Below, in pieces: positions 40,038 through 53,856 of a stretch of DNA of 64,000 bases. The notes below the pieces were generated by a model, which did no database searches, was not told the DNA's origin, and was given only the letters and a program-made list of their open reading frames with translations. Made by a program: the position numbers and the translations under genes. The stretch comes from Scandinavium manionii (GTDB taxonomy: Bacteria > Pseudomonadota > Gammaproteobacteria > Enterobacterales > Enterobacteriaceae), in contig NZ_JALIGC010000037.1 of assembly GCF_024764775.1 (NCBI RefSeq), positions 62,001-126,000 of the forward strand, written 5' to 3'. Each line of letters starts with the position of its first letter. Position 1 is the stretch's first letter.

Positions 40038-40457
40038 ATGACCCTACAGCAGTGGTTATTTTCGATTAATGGGCGTATTGGACGCCGTGATTTTTGGATC
40101 TGGATAGGTCTTTGGGTGCTGGCGATGATTGTGCTGTTCACCCTCGCGGGCAGTGGTTTACTGAATCTGCAAACCGCCGCATTTGCGTTGGTGTGCCTGC
40201 TCTGGCCGACGGCAGCAGTGACCGTTAAACGCCTGCACGACCGGGGTAAATCAGGCATCTGGGCGCTGTTGATGATCCTCGCGTGGATGCTTCTCGCCGG
40301 TAACTGGGCGGTGCTCCCGGGCGTCTGGCAGTGGGGCGTGGGCCGCTTTATTCCGACCCTGATTATGGTGATGATGCTTATTGACCTGGGCGCGTTCGTT
40401 GGGACCCAGGGCGAAAATAAGTTCGGAAAAGAAACGATTGCCGTTAAATACCGCTGA
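40038..40457 (+). CDS. yiiR: DUF805 inner-membrane protein YiiR
   Basis: A 139-residue membrane protein with three or four hydrophobic segments and the DUF805 signatures G-R-I-G-R-R-D-F-W-I-W near the N-terminus and V-K-R-L-H-D-R-G-K-S-G-I-W in the middle. Function unknown. Its stop directly abuts the fpr stop. The K-12 genes yiiS and uspD, which I recall between yiiR and fpr, are missing. Confidence 0.88.
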   Translation: MTLQQWLFSINGRIGRRDFWIWIGLWVLAMIVLFTLAGSGLLNLQTAAFALVCLLWPTAAVTVKRLHDRGKSGIWALLMILAWMLLAGNWAVLPGVWQWGVGRFIPTLIMVMMLIDLGAFVGTQGENKFGKETIAVKYR

Positions 40458-41204
40458 TTACCAGTAGTGTTCGGCAGTCATATGGCCCGGTCGGCGACGC
40501 AAATGTTTGGTCATCTGCCGGGAATCTTTCAGTAACTGCTGGGTATCACGCACCATCTGCGGGTTTCCGCACAGCATCACATGGCTGTTTTCGGTGGTCA
40601 TCGTCAGGCCCACGGCCTCTTCCAGCGCTCCGCTTTCGATAAGCGCCGGTACGCGTCCGGTTAACGAGCCTGACACTTCCTCGCGACTCACCACGGTTTG
40701 AATACGGAGTTTCCCTTCGTATTGTTTTTGCAGTTCCAGCATCAACGGCAAATAGCTTAAATCGTGGGCATAGCGCACCGCATGCACCAGCACCAGGTTG
40801 TTGAAGCGCTCCAGATTTTTCCCTTCCTGCAGAATCGACAAATACGGGCCGAGCGCCGTGCCGGTCGCCAGCATCCACAGCGTATCGCAGTCCGGCACTT
40901 CATCCAGCACAAAGAAACCTGCCGCTTCGCTGACCAATTGCACTTCATCACCGGGTTTGAGCGCCGCCAGACGCGGGCTGAGTTTGCCCTCTGGTACCGT
41001 CACCAGATAAAACTCGAGGTCAGGATTATTGGGCGCATTGACATAGGAATAGGCGCGCTGGACGCGCTCGCCGTCAATTTCCAGCCCAAGCTTGGTGAAT
41101 TGTCCGGCCGTGAAGGGGTGAACAGGGGCATGAACGGTGAGGCTGAACAACGCATCTGTCCAGTTCTCGACTTTGGTAACTTTACCTGTGACCCAATCCG
41201 CCAT
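40458..41204 (-). CDS. fpr: Ferredoxin/flavodoxin-NADP+ reductase
   Basis: A 248-residue FAD enzyme that passes electrons between NADPH and flavodoxin or ferredoxin. FAD motif R-A-Y-S-Y-V-N (R-x-Y-S), NADP region T-G-T-A-L-G-P-Y-L-S, C-terminal aromatic tail ending H-Y-W. In E. coli it is part of the SoxS/MarA stress regulon; I did not pin down a marbox in the 95 bp upstream, which also contains the glpX hairpin. Confidence 0.96.
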   Translation of the reverse strand: MADWVTGKVTKVENWTDALFSLTVHAPVHPFTAGQFTKLGLEIDGERVQRAYSYVNAPNNPDLEFYLVTVPEGKLSPRLAALKPGDEVQLVSEAAGFFVLDEVPDCDTLWMLATGTALGPYLSILQEGKNLERFNNLVLVHAVRYAHDLSYLPLMLELQKQYEGKLRIQTVVSREEVSGSLTGRVPALIESGALEEAVGLTMTTENSHVMLCGNPQMVRDTQQLLKDSRQMTKHLRRRPGHMTAEHYW

Positions 41205-41256
41205 TATCTTCTCCTCGCTACGTTGATAGTCCTATCTTCGCTACCAGGAGGAAAGA

Positions 41257-41280
41257 TTTCCAGCCCCGAAAGGCTGGAAA
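41257..41280 (-). terminator. Hairpin between glpX and fpr
   Basis: TTTCCAGCC (41257-41265) pairs perfectly with GGCTGGAAA (41272-41280), 20 nt beyond the glpX stop on the minus strand. The downstream T-tract is weak, so read-through into fpr is possible. Confidence 0.65.
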
Positions 41281-41299
41281 GCTCTATTGATCAAATAAA

Positions 41300-42310
41300 T
41301 CAGAGGATGTGTAGCTGGATTTCCGGATCTTTGCGGTCGAGATAGTGAATCGACTGAATGCGGCGAATGGTACGCGATTTACCGCGGATCATCAGCGTTT
41401 CGGTGGTGGCAATATTGCCCTTGCGGGTAATGCCGTCCAGCAGGTCGCCTTTAGTGATGCCGGTGGCGGAGAAAATAACGTTGTCGCTGCGGGCCATTTC
41501 ATCGAGGCGTAACACTTTCCCGGCTTCGATACCCATTGCTACACAGCGCTCGAGTTCGTTTTCGCCAATGCGGCGGTTTTCTGGCGAGTCGCCTTTAACG
41601 TCGTGGCGTGCCAGCAGGCGGCCGTGCATATCGCCGTCCAGCGCACGGATAACCGCAGCAGACACCACGCCTTCCGGCGCGCCGCCAATCCCGTACAGCA
41701 CATCAACTTCGCTGTCCGGCATGCAGGTCAGAATGGAGGCCGCAACGTCGCCGTCAGGGATGGCAAAAACGCGCACGCCGAGCTTTTGCATCTCGGCAAT
41801 CACCTGGTCGTGGCGCGGTTTGGCAAGAATGGTAACGGTTAGCTCAGACAGCGGCTTATCGAGCGCTTTCGCTACATTGCGCAAATTCTCTTCGAGCGGC
41901 AGATTGAGGTCGATAGCGCCTTTTGCACCAGGACCGACGATCAACTTTTCCATGTACATGTCTGGAGCGTTCAGGAAACAGCCTTTATCGCCCACGGCCA
42001 GCACGGCCAGCGCATTCGCCTGACCCATGGCGGTCATGCGGGTGCCTTCAATTGGGTCCACGGCGATATCGACCGCATCACCGTTGCCAGTGCCGACCTG
42101 CTCGCCGATAAACAACATCGGGGCTTCGTCAATTTCGCCTTCGCCAATTACGATGGTGCCGTCGATATTGACCTTGTTGAGCATGATGCGCATGGCATTC
42201 ACGGCGGCGCCGTCGGCGATATTTTTATCACCACGACCCAGCCATTTATAACCAGCAAGCGCGGCGGCCTCGGTCACACGCGAAAATTCGATGGCAAGTT
42301 CTCGTCTCAT
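41300..42310 (-). CDS. glpX: Class II fructose-1,6-bisphosphatase
   Basis: A 336-residue class II FBPase of gluconeogenesis. The phosphatase signature is D-P-I-E-G-T-R-M, with G-E-G-E-I-D-E-A-P-M upstream supplying metal ligands. Length matches K-12 GlpX. In K-12 it is the third gene of glpFKX; here glpF and glpK are 6-9 kb away and the gene instead starts 45 nt after recG on the same strand. I see no terminator in that gap, so transcripts from the spoT-trmH-recG run can enter glpX. No GlpR palindrome is apparent in front of it. Confidence 0.97.
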   Translation of the reverse strand: MRRELAIEFSRVTEAAALAGYKWLGRGDKNIADGAAVNAMRIMLNKVNIDGTIVIGEGEIDEAPMLFIGEQVGTGNGDAVDIAVDPIEGTRMTAMGQANALAVLAVGDKGCFLNAPDMYMEKLIVGPGAKGAIDLNLPLEENLRNVAKALDKPLSELTVTILAKPRHDQVIAEMQKLGVRVFAIPDGDVAASILTCMPDSEVDVLYGIGGAPEGVVSAAVIRALDGDMHGRLLARHDVKGDSPENRRIGENELERCVAMGIEAGKVLRLDEMARSDNVIFSATGITKGDLLDGITRKGNIATTETLMIRGKSRTIRRIQSIHYLDRKDPEIQLHIL

Positions 42311-42355
42311 AACATACTCGTTTTGGAAGCTAAGAATGGCGCGCAGCCCAAAAGG

Positions 42356-44437
42356 CTACGCGTTGGAATAACGTTCGGTTTCCGGCATCCAGCGCTCGAT
42401 TAACGCCAGAGCCTGCGGCGGATATTTGTCATGAATATGACGCGCGATGCGCTGAACATCCGGGATCATCGCCTGATCACGCAGCAAATCAGCAACTTTG
42501 AATTCAGCCGCGCCGGTCTGACGGGTGCCGAGCATCTCGCCCGGCCCGCGGATTTCGAGATCTTTTTGCGCAATCACAAAGCCGTCGTTGCTGTCGCGTA
42601 ATACCTGCAGGCGTTTCTGCGCCGTTTTCGACAGCGGTGCTTTATAGAGTAGTACACAGTGAGAGGCGACAGCGCCGCGTCCCACACGGCCACGTAGCTG
42701 GTGCAGCTGCGCCAGGCCCAGACGCTCCGGGTTTTCGATAATCATCAGGCTAGCGTTTGGCACGTCCACCCCGACTTCAATCACCGTAGTGGCGATAAGC
42801 AATTGCAGCTCGCCCTGCTTGAAAGCCAGCATCACCGCCTGCTTTTCAGCCGGCTTCATGCGTCCGTGGACGAGACCGATGTTTAGCTCTGGCAGCGCAA
42901 TTTTCAGCTCTTCCCAGGTGGCTTCTGCCGCCTGCGCTTCCAGCAAATCGGACTCTTCAATCAGCGTGCAGACCCAATAAGCCTGACGGCCTTCCTGCAT
43001 ACAGGCATGGCGCACGCGTTCGATAATTTCGTGGCGACGGGTATCACCAATGGCGACCGTCGTGACGGGCGTACGGCCCGGCGGCATTTCGTCGATAACC
43101 GACGTGTCGAGATCGGCATACGCAGTCATCGCCAGGGTACGGGGAATTGGCGTGGCGGTCATGATCAGCTGATGCGGATGGAAACCCTGTTGCTGGCCTT
43201 TTTCCCATAGCGCCAGACGCTGGTGAACACCGAAGCGGTGCTGTTCGTCGATGATAACCAGCGCCAAACCGTTAAACTGAACCTGCTCCTGGAAAATGGC
43301 ATGGGTGCCGACCACCATTTGTACCTGACCGCTGGCAATGGCTTCCTGTTGCGTCTGACGTGCTTTGCCCTTTTGCTTGCCCGCCAGCCAGCCCACTTCA
43401 ATACCCAATGGTGCAAACCAGTTACGGAAGTTGGTGGCGTGCTGCTCGGCTAACAGTTCCGTCGGCGCCATCAGCCCGACCTGTTTGCCATTGGCGATTG
43501 CTCTTAACGCAGCGAGGGCAGCAACCAGCGTTTTCCCGGAGCCGACGTCGCCCTGAACGAGGCGCATCATCGGGATATCCTGGGCTAAATCTTTTTCGAT
43601 TTCTGCCACCACGCGGGCCTGAGCCCCGGTTGGCTTAAATGGCAGCGCGGCGAGAAGACCATTTTTCAGATCGTCCTTCGGGCCCAGCGGTTCGGCGTGA
43701 TAACGCTGTGCGCCCGCACGAAGTGCAAGCATGCTCAGGTTATGTGCCAACAGCTCTTCCATAATCAGACGGCGCTGTGCTGGATGCTGGCCACTTTCTA
43801 AATCAGTCAATTGCAACGACGGCGGTGGGCGGTGCAGGGTGCGCAATGCTTCCGGCAGGCTCATTAAACCCTGCGCCAGTTCCGGCGGCAGCAGTTCCGC
43901 GATGGCGCAGGTATCAAGTAAATCCAGTGCCTGATCGGTCAGCTTACGCAGCGTAGCCTGGCGTACGCCTTCGGTGGTTGGATAGACCGGCGTCAGCGTT
44001 TCCTGCAGCTCTGGCTCGCTCATATCACCCTGCACGCGGTATTCCGGATGGATCATCTCCGCACCGTACTTCCCACGCTTCGCTTCACCGTAGGCCAGCA
44101 CGCGGCGGCCTGTGGCGAGACTGTTTTTCATCGCCGCGTTGAAATTGAAAAAACGCATGGTGAGGATGCCGGTGCCGTCGCTTATCTGGCAGGTCATCAT
44201 TCGGCGACCGCCGAAAGTGATATTGCTGTTGAGAACTTCACCTTCCACCGTGGCGTAGATGCCCGGCAGCAGGTCATTGATAGGGTAAAGTTGGGTTCGG
44301 TCTTCGTAACGCAGCGGTAAGTGCAGGAGCAAATCCTGCACGTTATGCAGGCCAATCTTCGCCAGTTTGCTGGTCTGTGCTGCGCCAACGCCAGTGAGTG
44401 CACTCAGCGGGACGGCATCCAGCAGACGGCCTCCCAT
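42356..44437 (-). CDS. recG: ATP-dependent DNA helicase RecG
   Basis: A 693-residue superfamily-2 helicase that remodels stalled forks, Holliday junctions and R-loops. The N-terminal wedge/OB domain (about 1-170) is followed by the helicase core with Walker A G-D-V-G-S-G-K-T, the D-E-Q-H box (I-I-D-E-Q-H-R-F-G) and motif VI Q-L-R-G-R-V-G-R. Begins 3 nt after the trmH stop. In K-12 its 3' neighbour is gltS; here it is glpX. Confidence 0.97.
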   Translation of the reverse strand: MGGRLLDAVPLSALTGVGAAQTSKLAKIGLHNVQDLLLHLPLRYEDRTQLYPINDLLPGIYATVEGEVLNSNITFGGRRMMTCQISDGTGILTMRFFNFNAAMKNSLATGRRVLAYGEAKRGKYGAEMIHPEYRVQGDMSEPELQETLTPVYPTTEGVRQATLRKLTDQALDLLDTCAIAELLPPELAQGLMSLPEALRTLHRPPPSLQLTDLESGQHPAQRRLIMEELLAHNLSMLALRAGAQRYHAEPLGPKDDLKNGLLAALPFKPTGAQARVVAEIEKDLAQDIPMMRLVQGDVGSGKTLVAALAALRAIANGKQVGLMAPTELLAEQHATNFRNWFAPLGIEVGWLAGKQKGKARQTQQEAIASGQVQMVVGTHAIFQEQVQFNGLALVIIDEQHRFGVHQRLALWEKGQQQGFHPHQLIMTATPIPRTLAMTAYADLDTSVIDEMPPGRTPVTTVAIGDTRRHEIIERVRHACMQEGRQAYWVCTLIEESDLLEAQAAEATWEELKIALPELNIGLVHGRMKPAEKQAVMLAFKQGELQLLIATTVIEVGVDVPNASLMIIENPERLGLAQLHQLRGRVGRGAVASHCVLLYKAPLSKTAQKRLQVLRDSNDGFVIAQKDLEIRGPGEMLGTRQTGAAEFKVADLLRDQAMIPDVQRIARHIHDKYPPQALALIERWMPETERYSNA

Positions 44438-44440
44438 GGC

Positions 44441-45130
44441 TTATTTCGCCGCCTGCATGACAGACCACCACTGTGCATCGGCCTCGATTTCCCCACGCTC
44501 GTTGACGTGTGGATAAGGCAGATTTTTACGCCTGGAGACGTGGGCCAGCACCGGGTAGCCGCCTTCGAACAACAGACGCTGCTGTTCTTCTTGCGGCAAC
44601 ATACTGTTTTCGCGCAGGTACATGCCTGCATTTTGCCGCTGGCGCTGGGCTTCATAGAGAATAAGGGCTGAGGCGACCGAAACGTTCAGCGACTGGACCA
44701 TGCCGGTCATTGGGATAATGATGTCCTGGTCGGCGAGGTCTAACGCTTCCTGAGTAATGCCGGTTTTTTCCTGACCCATCAAAACACAGGTCGGTCGCGT
44801 GTAATCGATTTCGCGAAAATCTACCGCTTTATCAGATAGATGAGTTGCCAGAATTTGCATGCCACGGCTTTTCAGCGTGGAGACGGCATCGCCGATGGTC
44901 GGGTGGGTTTTGACCTGAACCCAACTGTTGCTACCTGCGGCGCTGGAAACCATGGTGCGCATGTGGTTCCCTGGCCAGACGGCGTGGACTTCATGCACTC
45001 CGACGGCATCAGCAGTGCGAATGATTGCCGAGACATTATGGGGCTTGTGGACCTGCTCCATACAGACGGTCAGATCAGGCTGACGCCTGGCAAGCATCTC
45101 ACAGATACGCTCATAACGTTTTGGGTTCAT
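44441..45130 (-). CDS. trmH: tRNA (guanosine-2'-O-)-methyltransferase TrmH
   Basis: A 229-residue SPOUT methyltransferase for 2'-O-methylation of G18 in tRNA. Motif 1 is N-V-S-A-I-I-R-T-A-D-A; the knot that binds S-adenosylmethionine includes G-Q-E-K-T-G and I-P-M-T-G-M-V-Q-S-L-N-V-S-V-A. Starts 4 nt after the spoT stop in the gmk/rpoZ-spoT-trmH-recG run. Confidence 0.96.
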   Translation of the reverse strand: MNPKRYERICEMLARRQPDLTVCMEQVHKPHNVSAIIRTADAVGVHEVHAVWPGNHMRTMVSSAAGSNSWVQVKTHPTIGDAVSTLKSRGMQILATHLSDKAVDFREIDYTRPTCVLMGQEKTGITQEALDLADQDIIIPMTGMVQSLNVSVASALILYEAQRQRQNAGMYLRENSMLPQEEQQRLLFEGGYPVLAHVSRRKNLPYPHVNERGEIEADAQWWSVMQAAK

Positions 45131-45134
45131 TGAA

Positions 45135-47249
45135 CTAGTTTCTGTTGCGGGTGACTTTAATCACATCAGGCATAACGCGAATTTTACGCATGATATTGGC
45201 CAGATGGACGCGATCGCGTGCCGTCAGACGCATGAAGGCGCTGTAGACGCGACCATCTTTCTCTTCCGTATTCAGACTCTGAATATTGGACGAGGCGGTG
45301 TTGATCGCGGCGGTAAGGTTCGCCAGCGCACCCTGATGGTTGAACATATCCACCTTAATTTCGGTGATAAATTCCTGTTCGGTCTCTTTATCCCACTCCA
45401 CGGCCATGAATTTTTCCGGCTCTTTCTGATAACCGCGAATATTTCGGCACGACTCGTGGTGGATAACCAGTCCTTTGCCCGGGCTGACGTGGGCGATGAT
45501 CGGATCGCCTGGAATTGGACGGCAGCATTTTGCGAAGGTTATCAGTACGCCATCAGCGCCTTTAATCGGCAGATGACCGTGACCCGACGGCGTTGGCTGC
45601 TGCGCTGCACCAGCTTCGCCTTGCTGTAAGTTCTTCGCGACCACCACGCTCATGGCGTTGCCAAGACCGATTTCGGCCAGCAGATCGTCAAGCGTGGCGA
45701 GCTTCATGCGGACTAATTCGCGGTGGATGTTTTCCTGCGGAATTTCGGCGAGCTTGCGGCTTCCGCCGAGCGCGTGGTTCAGCAGACGACGGCCGAGACT
45801 GACGGAGTCATCGCGCTTCAGGTTTTTCAGCAACTGACGGATTCTGGCGCGCGCTTTCGAGCTGACCACAAAGTTCAGCCACGCGGCATTCGGGCGTGCG
45901 CCCGGCGCGGTAATAATTTCGACCGTTTGTCCGCTGGTGAGCGGCTGCGACAGTGGATAGGGCTGTCTGTCGACGCGCGCACCGACGCAGGCATGACCGA
46001 TATCGGTATGGACCGCGTAGGCGAAATCGACCGGTGTCGCACCGGCCGGAAGTTCGACAATGCGGCCTTCCGGGGTGAAAACATAAATCTCATCCGGGAA
46101 GAGATCAGATTTTACGCTCTCGATAAATTCAAATGAGCTACCTGCACTCTGCTGCAGTTCGAGCAAGCTTTGCATCCAGCGCTGGGCGCGGATTTGTGCG
46201 GTAGTACTGCTTTCGCCATTCTCTTTGTACGCCCAGTGTGCGGCGACACCCATTTCTGCCATCACGTCCATGTCTTCGGTACGAATCTGCACCTCAACCG
46301 GCACGCCGTGCGGGCCAATCATAGAGGTATGCAACGATTGATATCCGTTGGCTTTTGGAATAGCGATATAGTCTTTCACCCGGCCAGGACGCGGCTTGTA
46401 CAAGCTGTGCATCTGGCCCAGCACACGGTAGCAGGTGTCGAAATCATGGACGATCACGCGGAAGGCGTAGATATCCATAATCGAGTGAAAACGCTGCTCT
46501 TTGAGCACCATTTTGCAGTAGATGGAGTAAAGATGCTTTTCACGGCCGCTGACGCGACACGGAATTCCCGCTTCCTGTAACCGTCCATCGATTTCAGAAA
46601 GGATCTTCTGAATCATCTCCTTACGGTTGCCACGTGCCGCTTTCACTACCTCTTTAATAACGCGGTAGCGGTTAGGATACAGCGCTTCAAAGCCCAGCTC
46701 TTCGAGCTCGGTTTTAATGTGATGAATACCTAAACGGTGTGCCAGCGGGCTGTAGATTTCCAGTGTTTCGCGGGCAATGCGGCGGCGTTTGTCCGGGCGA
46801 AGAGAGCCCAGGGTGCGCATATTGTGAGTACGGTCGGCAAGTTTGATGAGAATGACGCGGATATCCTGCACCATCGCCATAATCATCTTGCGAAAGTTTT
46901 CGGCCTGCGCCTCTTTCTTATCGCGGAACTTAAGCTTATCAAGCTTGGACACCCCTTCTACCAGTTCAGCAACGCTTTTGCCAAACAGCTGTTCCATATC
47001 CTGGTAGGTGGCGGGGGTATCTTCAATCACATCATGCAGTAGGGCTGCCATCAATGTTTCATAGTCGAGTTTCATCTCGGCCAGAATGCAGGCAACGGCT
47101 ACCGGGTGCGTGATATAGGGTTCACCGCTTGAACGTGTCTGTCCCTCGTGAGCATCACGTGCAACGAGATAAGCCTGCTGAAGACGCTTAATCTGGTCTT
47201 CTGGCAGGTAAGTTTGAATCAGCTGATTCAGGCTCTCAAACAGATACAA
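45135..47249 (-). CDS. spoT: Bifunctional (p)ppGpp synthetase/hydrolase SpoT
   Basis: A 704-residue stringent-response enzyme. Order of domains: HD hydrolase (about 20-190, with A-L-L-H-D-V-I-E-D-T), RelA/SpoT synthetase (about 200-370), TGS (about 385-450), helical and conserved-cysteine region (F-A-K-C-C-R-P-I-P-G-D, near 600), C-terminal ACT (about 625-700). All hydrolase residues visible are conserved. Follows rpoZ by 19 nt. Confidence 0.97.
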   Translation of the reverse strand: MYLFESLNQLIQTYLPEDQIKRLQQAYLVARDAHEGQTRSSGEPYITHPVAVACILAEMKLDYETLMAALLHDVIEDTPATYQDMEQLFGKSVAELVEGVSKLDKLKFRDKKEAQAENFRKMIMAMVQDIRVILIKLADRTHNMRTLGSLRPDKRRRIARETLEIYSPLAHRLGIHHIKTELEELGFEALYPNRYRVIKEVVKAARGNRKEMIQKILSEIDGRLQEAGIPCRVSGREKHLYSIYCKMVLKEQRFHSIMDIYAFRVIVHDFDTCYRVLGQMHSLYKPRPGRVKDYIAIPKANGYQSLHTSMIGPHGVPVEVQIRTEDMDVMAEMGVAAHWAYKENGESSTTAQIRAQRWMQSLLELQQSAGSSFEFIESVKSDLFPDEIYVFTPEGRIVELPAGATPVDFAYAVHTDIGHACVGARVDRQPYPLSQPLTSGQTVEIITAPGARPNAAWLNFVVSSKARARIRQLLKNLKRDDSVSLGRRLLNHALGGSRKLAEIPQENIHRELVRMKLATLDDLLAEIGLGNAMSVVVAKNLQQGEAGAAQQPTPSGHGHLPIKGADGVLITFAKCCRPIPGDPIIAHVSPGKGLVIHHESCRNIRGYQKEPEKFMAVEWDKETEQEFITEIKVDMFNHQGALANLTAAINTASSNIQSLNTEEKDGRVYSAFMRLTARDRVHLANIMRKIRVMPDVIKVTRNRN

Positions 47250-47268
47250 GGGCGACCCGCAGGGTTAA

Positions 47269-47544
47269 TTAACGACGACCTTCAGCAATGGCGGTAACGG
47301 CCTGCAGTTCTGCGGCTTCCTGCTCTTGCTGTTCCTGACGATCACGAACGTCGAGGATCTGGTTGTTGATCAGACCTTCTTCGATTTCGCGCAACGCGAT
47401 TACGGTGGTTTTGTCGTTCTCTTCTGGTACCAGCGGATCTTTACCGCCTGTCTGCATCTGACGAGCGCGACGCGCGGCGACCAGCACCAGGTCAAAACGG
47501 TTACCAATTTTCTCTACAGCGTCCTGAACAGTTACGCGTGCCAT
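47269..47544 (-). CDS. rpoZ: RNA polymerase omega subunit
   Basis: A 91-residue omega subunit, the exact K-12 length, that helps fold beta-prime and mediates ppGpp binding site 1. N-terminus [12 protein letters not shown], conserved core [14 protein letters not shown]. Its place directly upstream of spoT is conserved in enterobacteria. Confidence 0.97.
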   Translation of the reverse strand: MARVTVQDAVEKIGNRFDLVLVAARRARQMQTGGKDPLVPEENDKTTVIALREIEEGLINNQILDVRDRQEQQEQEAAELQAVTAIAEGRR

Positions 47545-47597
47545 ATTTCAAAGCTCCACAGATGACGAAATGACTGGGCATGATACTGAATGTGTGT

Positions 47598-51797
<4,200 letters not shown>

Positions 51798-51936
51798 GAG
51801 AGACTTAATGTAAATTGATCTTAAAATATTACCGCTATTGTATACGAATTTTCCATTCTCATGTGTGTCCGATAAGTGCTTTCAAGCATGAACTATTCGA
51901 AATAGATATGAATATTTGCTGTGCTGCCGGCAGAAG

Positions 51937-52554
51937 TTAATGCGCGTTGTGCTTGTAATGAAATACCGGCAGACCCAGTTTTAGACGTAGCGCCAGCATG
52001 CGCATGGTAAAGCCGAACAACAGCGTGGCAATCACCACCACATCGTGGTTACTTACATAGTTCTGTAGGGCGATATACAGCACCGCAGAAGCAAACGAGA
52101 CCCCAGCGTACAGCTCTTTTTGGAACACCAGCGGGATGCGCTTACAGAACATATCGCGTAACACGCCACCAAAGACGCCCGTTACCACGGCTGCGATACA
52201 GGCGATCACCGGGCCTTCGCTCATATCCAGTGCAATCTGAGCGCCGATGATGGAGAACACCACCAGGCCAAGGGCATCGAGCACGAGGAACAGGCGGCGC
52301 AGATGCGGCATCACGGGCGCAACGATGGTTGTCAGTACCGCGGCGATGGCAACAATAATCACATATTCCGGGTGTTTAACCCAACCCAGAGGATAGTGGC
52401 CGAGCAGGATATCGCGCACCGAACCGCCGCCAAGCGCCGTAGCAGTGGCAATGATGATGACGCCAAACGTATCCATCCGGCGACGTCCGGCCGCCAGTGC
52501 GCCCGTCATCGCTTCCGCGGTGATCCCGATGAGATAAAGAATATGTAGCAGCAT
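51937..52554 (-). CDS. yicG: UPF0126 membrane protein YicG
   Basis: A 205-residue inner-membrane protein of two tandem UPF0126 (TRIC-like) repeats, each with three helices and a G-G-G-S-V-R-D or G-V-F-G-G-V-L-R-D motif. Related proteins are small-solute or amino-acid permeases; substrate not shown by sequence. Between it and yicC there are 224 bp containing the yicG promoter and the yicC terminator. Confidence 0.92.
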   Translation of the reverse strand: MLLHILYLIGITAEAMTGALAAGRRRMDTFGVIIIATATALGGGSVRDILLGHYPLGWVKHPEYVIIVAIAAVLTTIVAPVMPHLRRLFLVLDALGLVVFSIIGAQIALDMSEGPVIACIAAVVTGVFGGVLRDMFCKRIPLVFQKELYAGVSFASAVLYIALQNYVSNHDVVVIATLLFGFTMRMLALRLKLGLPVFHYKHNAH

Positions 52555-52748
52555 AATTGCCCTCGTAAGTCAGAGCGGCAGATTAGCGATTTGTGTGGTG
52601 GATCACGATTGAGATTTTCTAAGGCAAAATGAAAAGGATTAGTTTTTGTTATTTGAAATGACAACTATAGGCCAGCCTAAGGCGATATTGCTTTTTTTAT
52701 GGATTAGTAAAAGTATGCTGTTTAACGCGCGTTGAAATCCAGGGGTTG

Positions 52749-52770
52749 AAAAGCCCGGCGTGAACCGGGC
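52749..52770 (-). terminator. yicC terminator
   Basis: GCCCGG (52753-52758) pairs with CCGGGC (52765-52770); on the minus strand TTTT follows, 8 nt after the yicC stop. Confidence 0.75.
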
Positions 52771-52778
52771 CTGTTCGC

Positions 52779-53642
52779 TTATTCGATGTTCTGAATCTGC
52801 TCACGCATCTGTTCAATCAGCACTTTCAGCTCGATGGCGGAGGTGGTGACTTCACTGTTAATGGACTTAGACGCCAGCGTGTTCGATTCACGGTTGAACT
52901 CCTGCATCATAAAGTCGAGGCGACGTCCCACAGCCTCTTTCTTTTTAAGGATGTTCCAGGTTTCTTTCACATGGGCTTCGAGGCGATCAAGCTCTTCAGC
53001 GACGTCAATACGCTGAGCCATCATGACCAATTCCTGCTCGAGGCGATTGTTCTCAAGCTGCACCTGTGCATCTTCAAGCTTCGAGACCAGACGCTCGCGC
53101 TGCCACTGGAGTATTTCAGGCATATGCGCACGGACTTTGACGACTTCGGCGCTAACACCGTCAAGACGTTGTTCAATGAGTGCTTTCAGTGCGGTGCCTT
53201 CAGTTTCACGGGCAACGATGAAATCATCCAGTGCGCCATCAAGGGCAGAGAGGATTTCAGCGGTGATAGCATCAAGATCTTGCTCCTGAGCGGCCATAAC
53301 CCCCGGCCAACGCAGAATATCAACCGGGTTAACTTCGCCCTCGTCGCTCTGCATTTTGACCCAGTTGGCCGCAGTGACCAGCTGTTTCGCCAACTTTTCG
53401 TTGAGAATGAGCTCGCCGGTCGCGCTCGGATCTTGTTCAAAACGCAGGGTACATTCGACCTTGCCACGGGTCAGACGGGCACGGATACGCTCACGGACAA
53501 CTGGCTCAAGGCTACGGAACTGTTCCGGCATGCGGAAGTAAGTTTCGAGATAACGCTGGTTTACCGAGCGCAATTCCCACGCGGCACTGCCCCATTCACC
53601 TTTGATTTCACGACGGGCGTAGGCGGTCATACTGCGGATCAT
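52779..53642 (-). CDS. yicC: YicC-family endoribonuclease
   Basis: A 287-residue YicC/YloC protein. N-terminus M-I-R-S-M-T-A-Y-A-R and C-terminal R-R-L-D-F-M-M-Q-E-F-N-R-E-S-N-T-L are diagnostic; the middle is coiled-coil. In E. coli it forms a hexameric RNase that acts in small-RNA turnover (RyhB). Divergent from rph across an ERIC element. Confidence 0.94.
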   Translation of the reverse strand: MIRSMTAYARREIKGEWGSAAWELRSVNQRYLETYFRMPEQFRSLEPVVRERIRARLTRGKVECTLRFEQDPSATGELILNEKLAKQLVTAANWVKMQSDEGEVNPVDILRWPGVMAAQEQDLDAITAEILSALDGALDDFIVARETEGTALKALIEQRLDGVSAEVVKVRAHMPEILQWQRERLVSKLEDAQVQLENNRLEQELVMMAQRIDVAEELDRLEAHVKETWNILKKKEAVGRRLDFMMQEFNRESNTLASKSINSEVTTSAIELKVLIEQMREQIQNIE

Positions 53643-53727
53643 AGACGTTCCTGTTTTTAAAGGAGAGATGGGGGGATTATAGCTAGCGGGGCTTTCTCAT
53701 GATAGGAATATGCGTCCTTAATCCGTA

Positions 53728-53854
53728 TATACACGTCATCCTTTAGGCTGCCTCTTTGTTGGCTACCTTCGCTCACCCCAGTCACTTACTGATGTAAGCT
53801 CCTGGGGATTCGCTCAGTTGCCGCCGCGATGCAACCTAAATGATTTTGTGTATA
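53728..53854. repeat. Full-length ERIC (IRU) element between yicC and rph
   Basis: A 127-bp imperfect palindrome, the canonical ERIC length. The core matches both standard ERIC primer sites (CGCTCACCCCAGTCACTTAC and ATGTAAGCTCCTGGGGATTC). The ends are terminal inverted repeats opening TATACAC and closing GTGTATA. The right end lies inside a TATAAT hexamer (53851-53856), the probable -10 box of rph-pyrE. Confidence 0.93.
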
Positions 53855-53856
53855 AT
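53851..53856 (+). promoter_or_regulatory. -10 box of rph-pyrE at the ERIC edge
   Basis: TATAAT, a perfect -10 hexamer, 35 nt before the rph start. The first four bases belong to the ERIC terminus. The -35 region at 16-18 bp spacing falls wholly inside the ERIC and is a poor hexamer (around GATGCA). Confidence 0.65.

Noticed and set aside
52971..53660. A 229-codon plus-strand ORF across yicC
   Set aside because: Antisense to the conserved yicC gene; the translation has no recognisable pattern.
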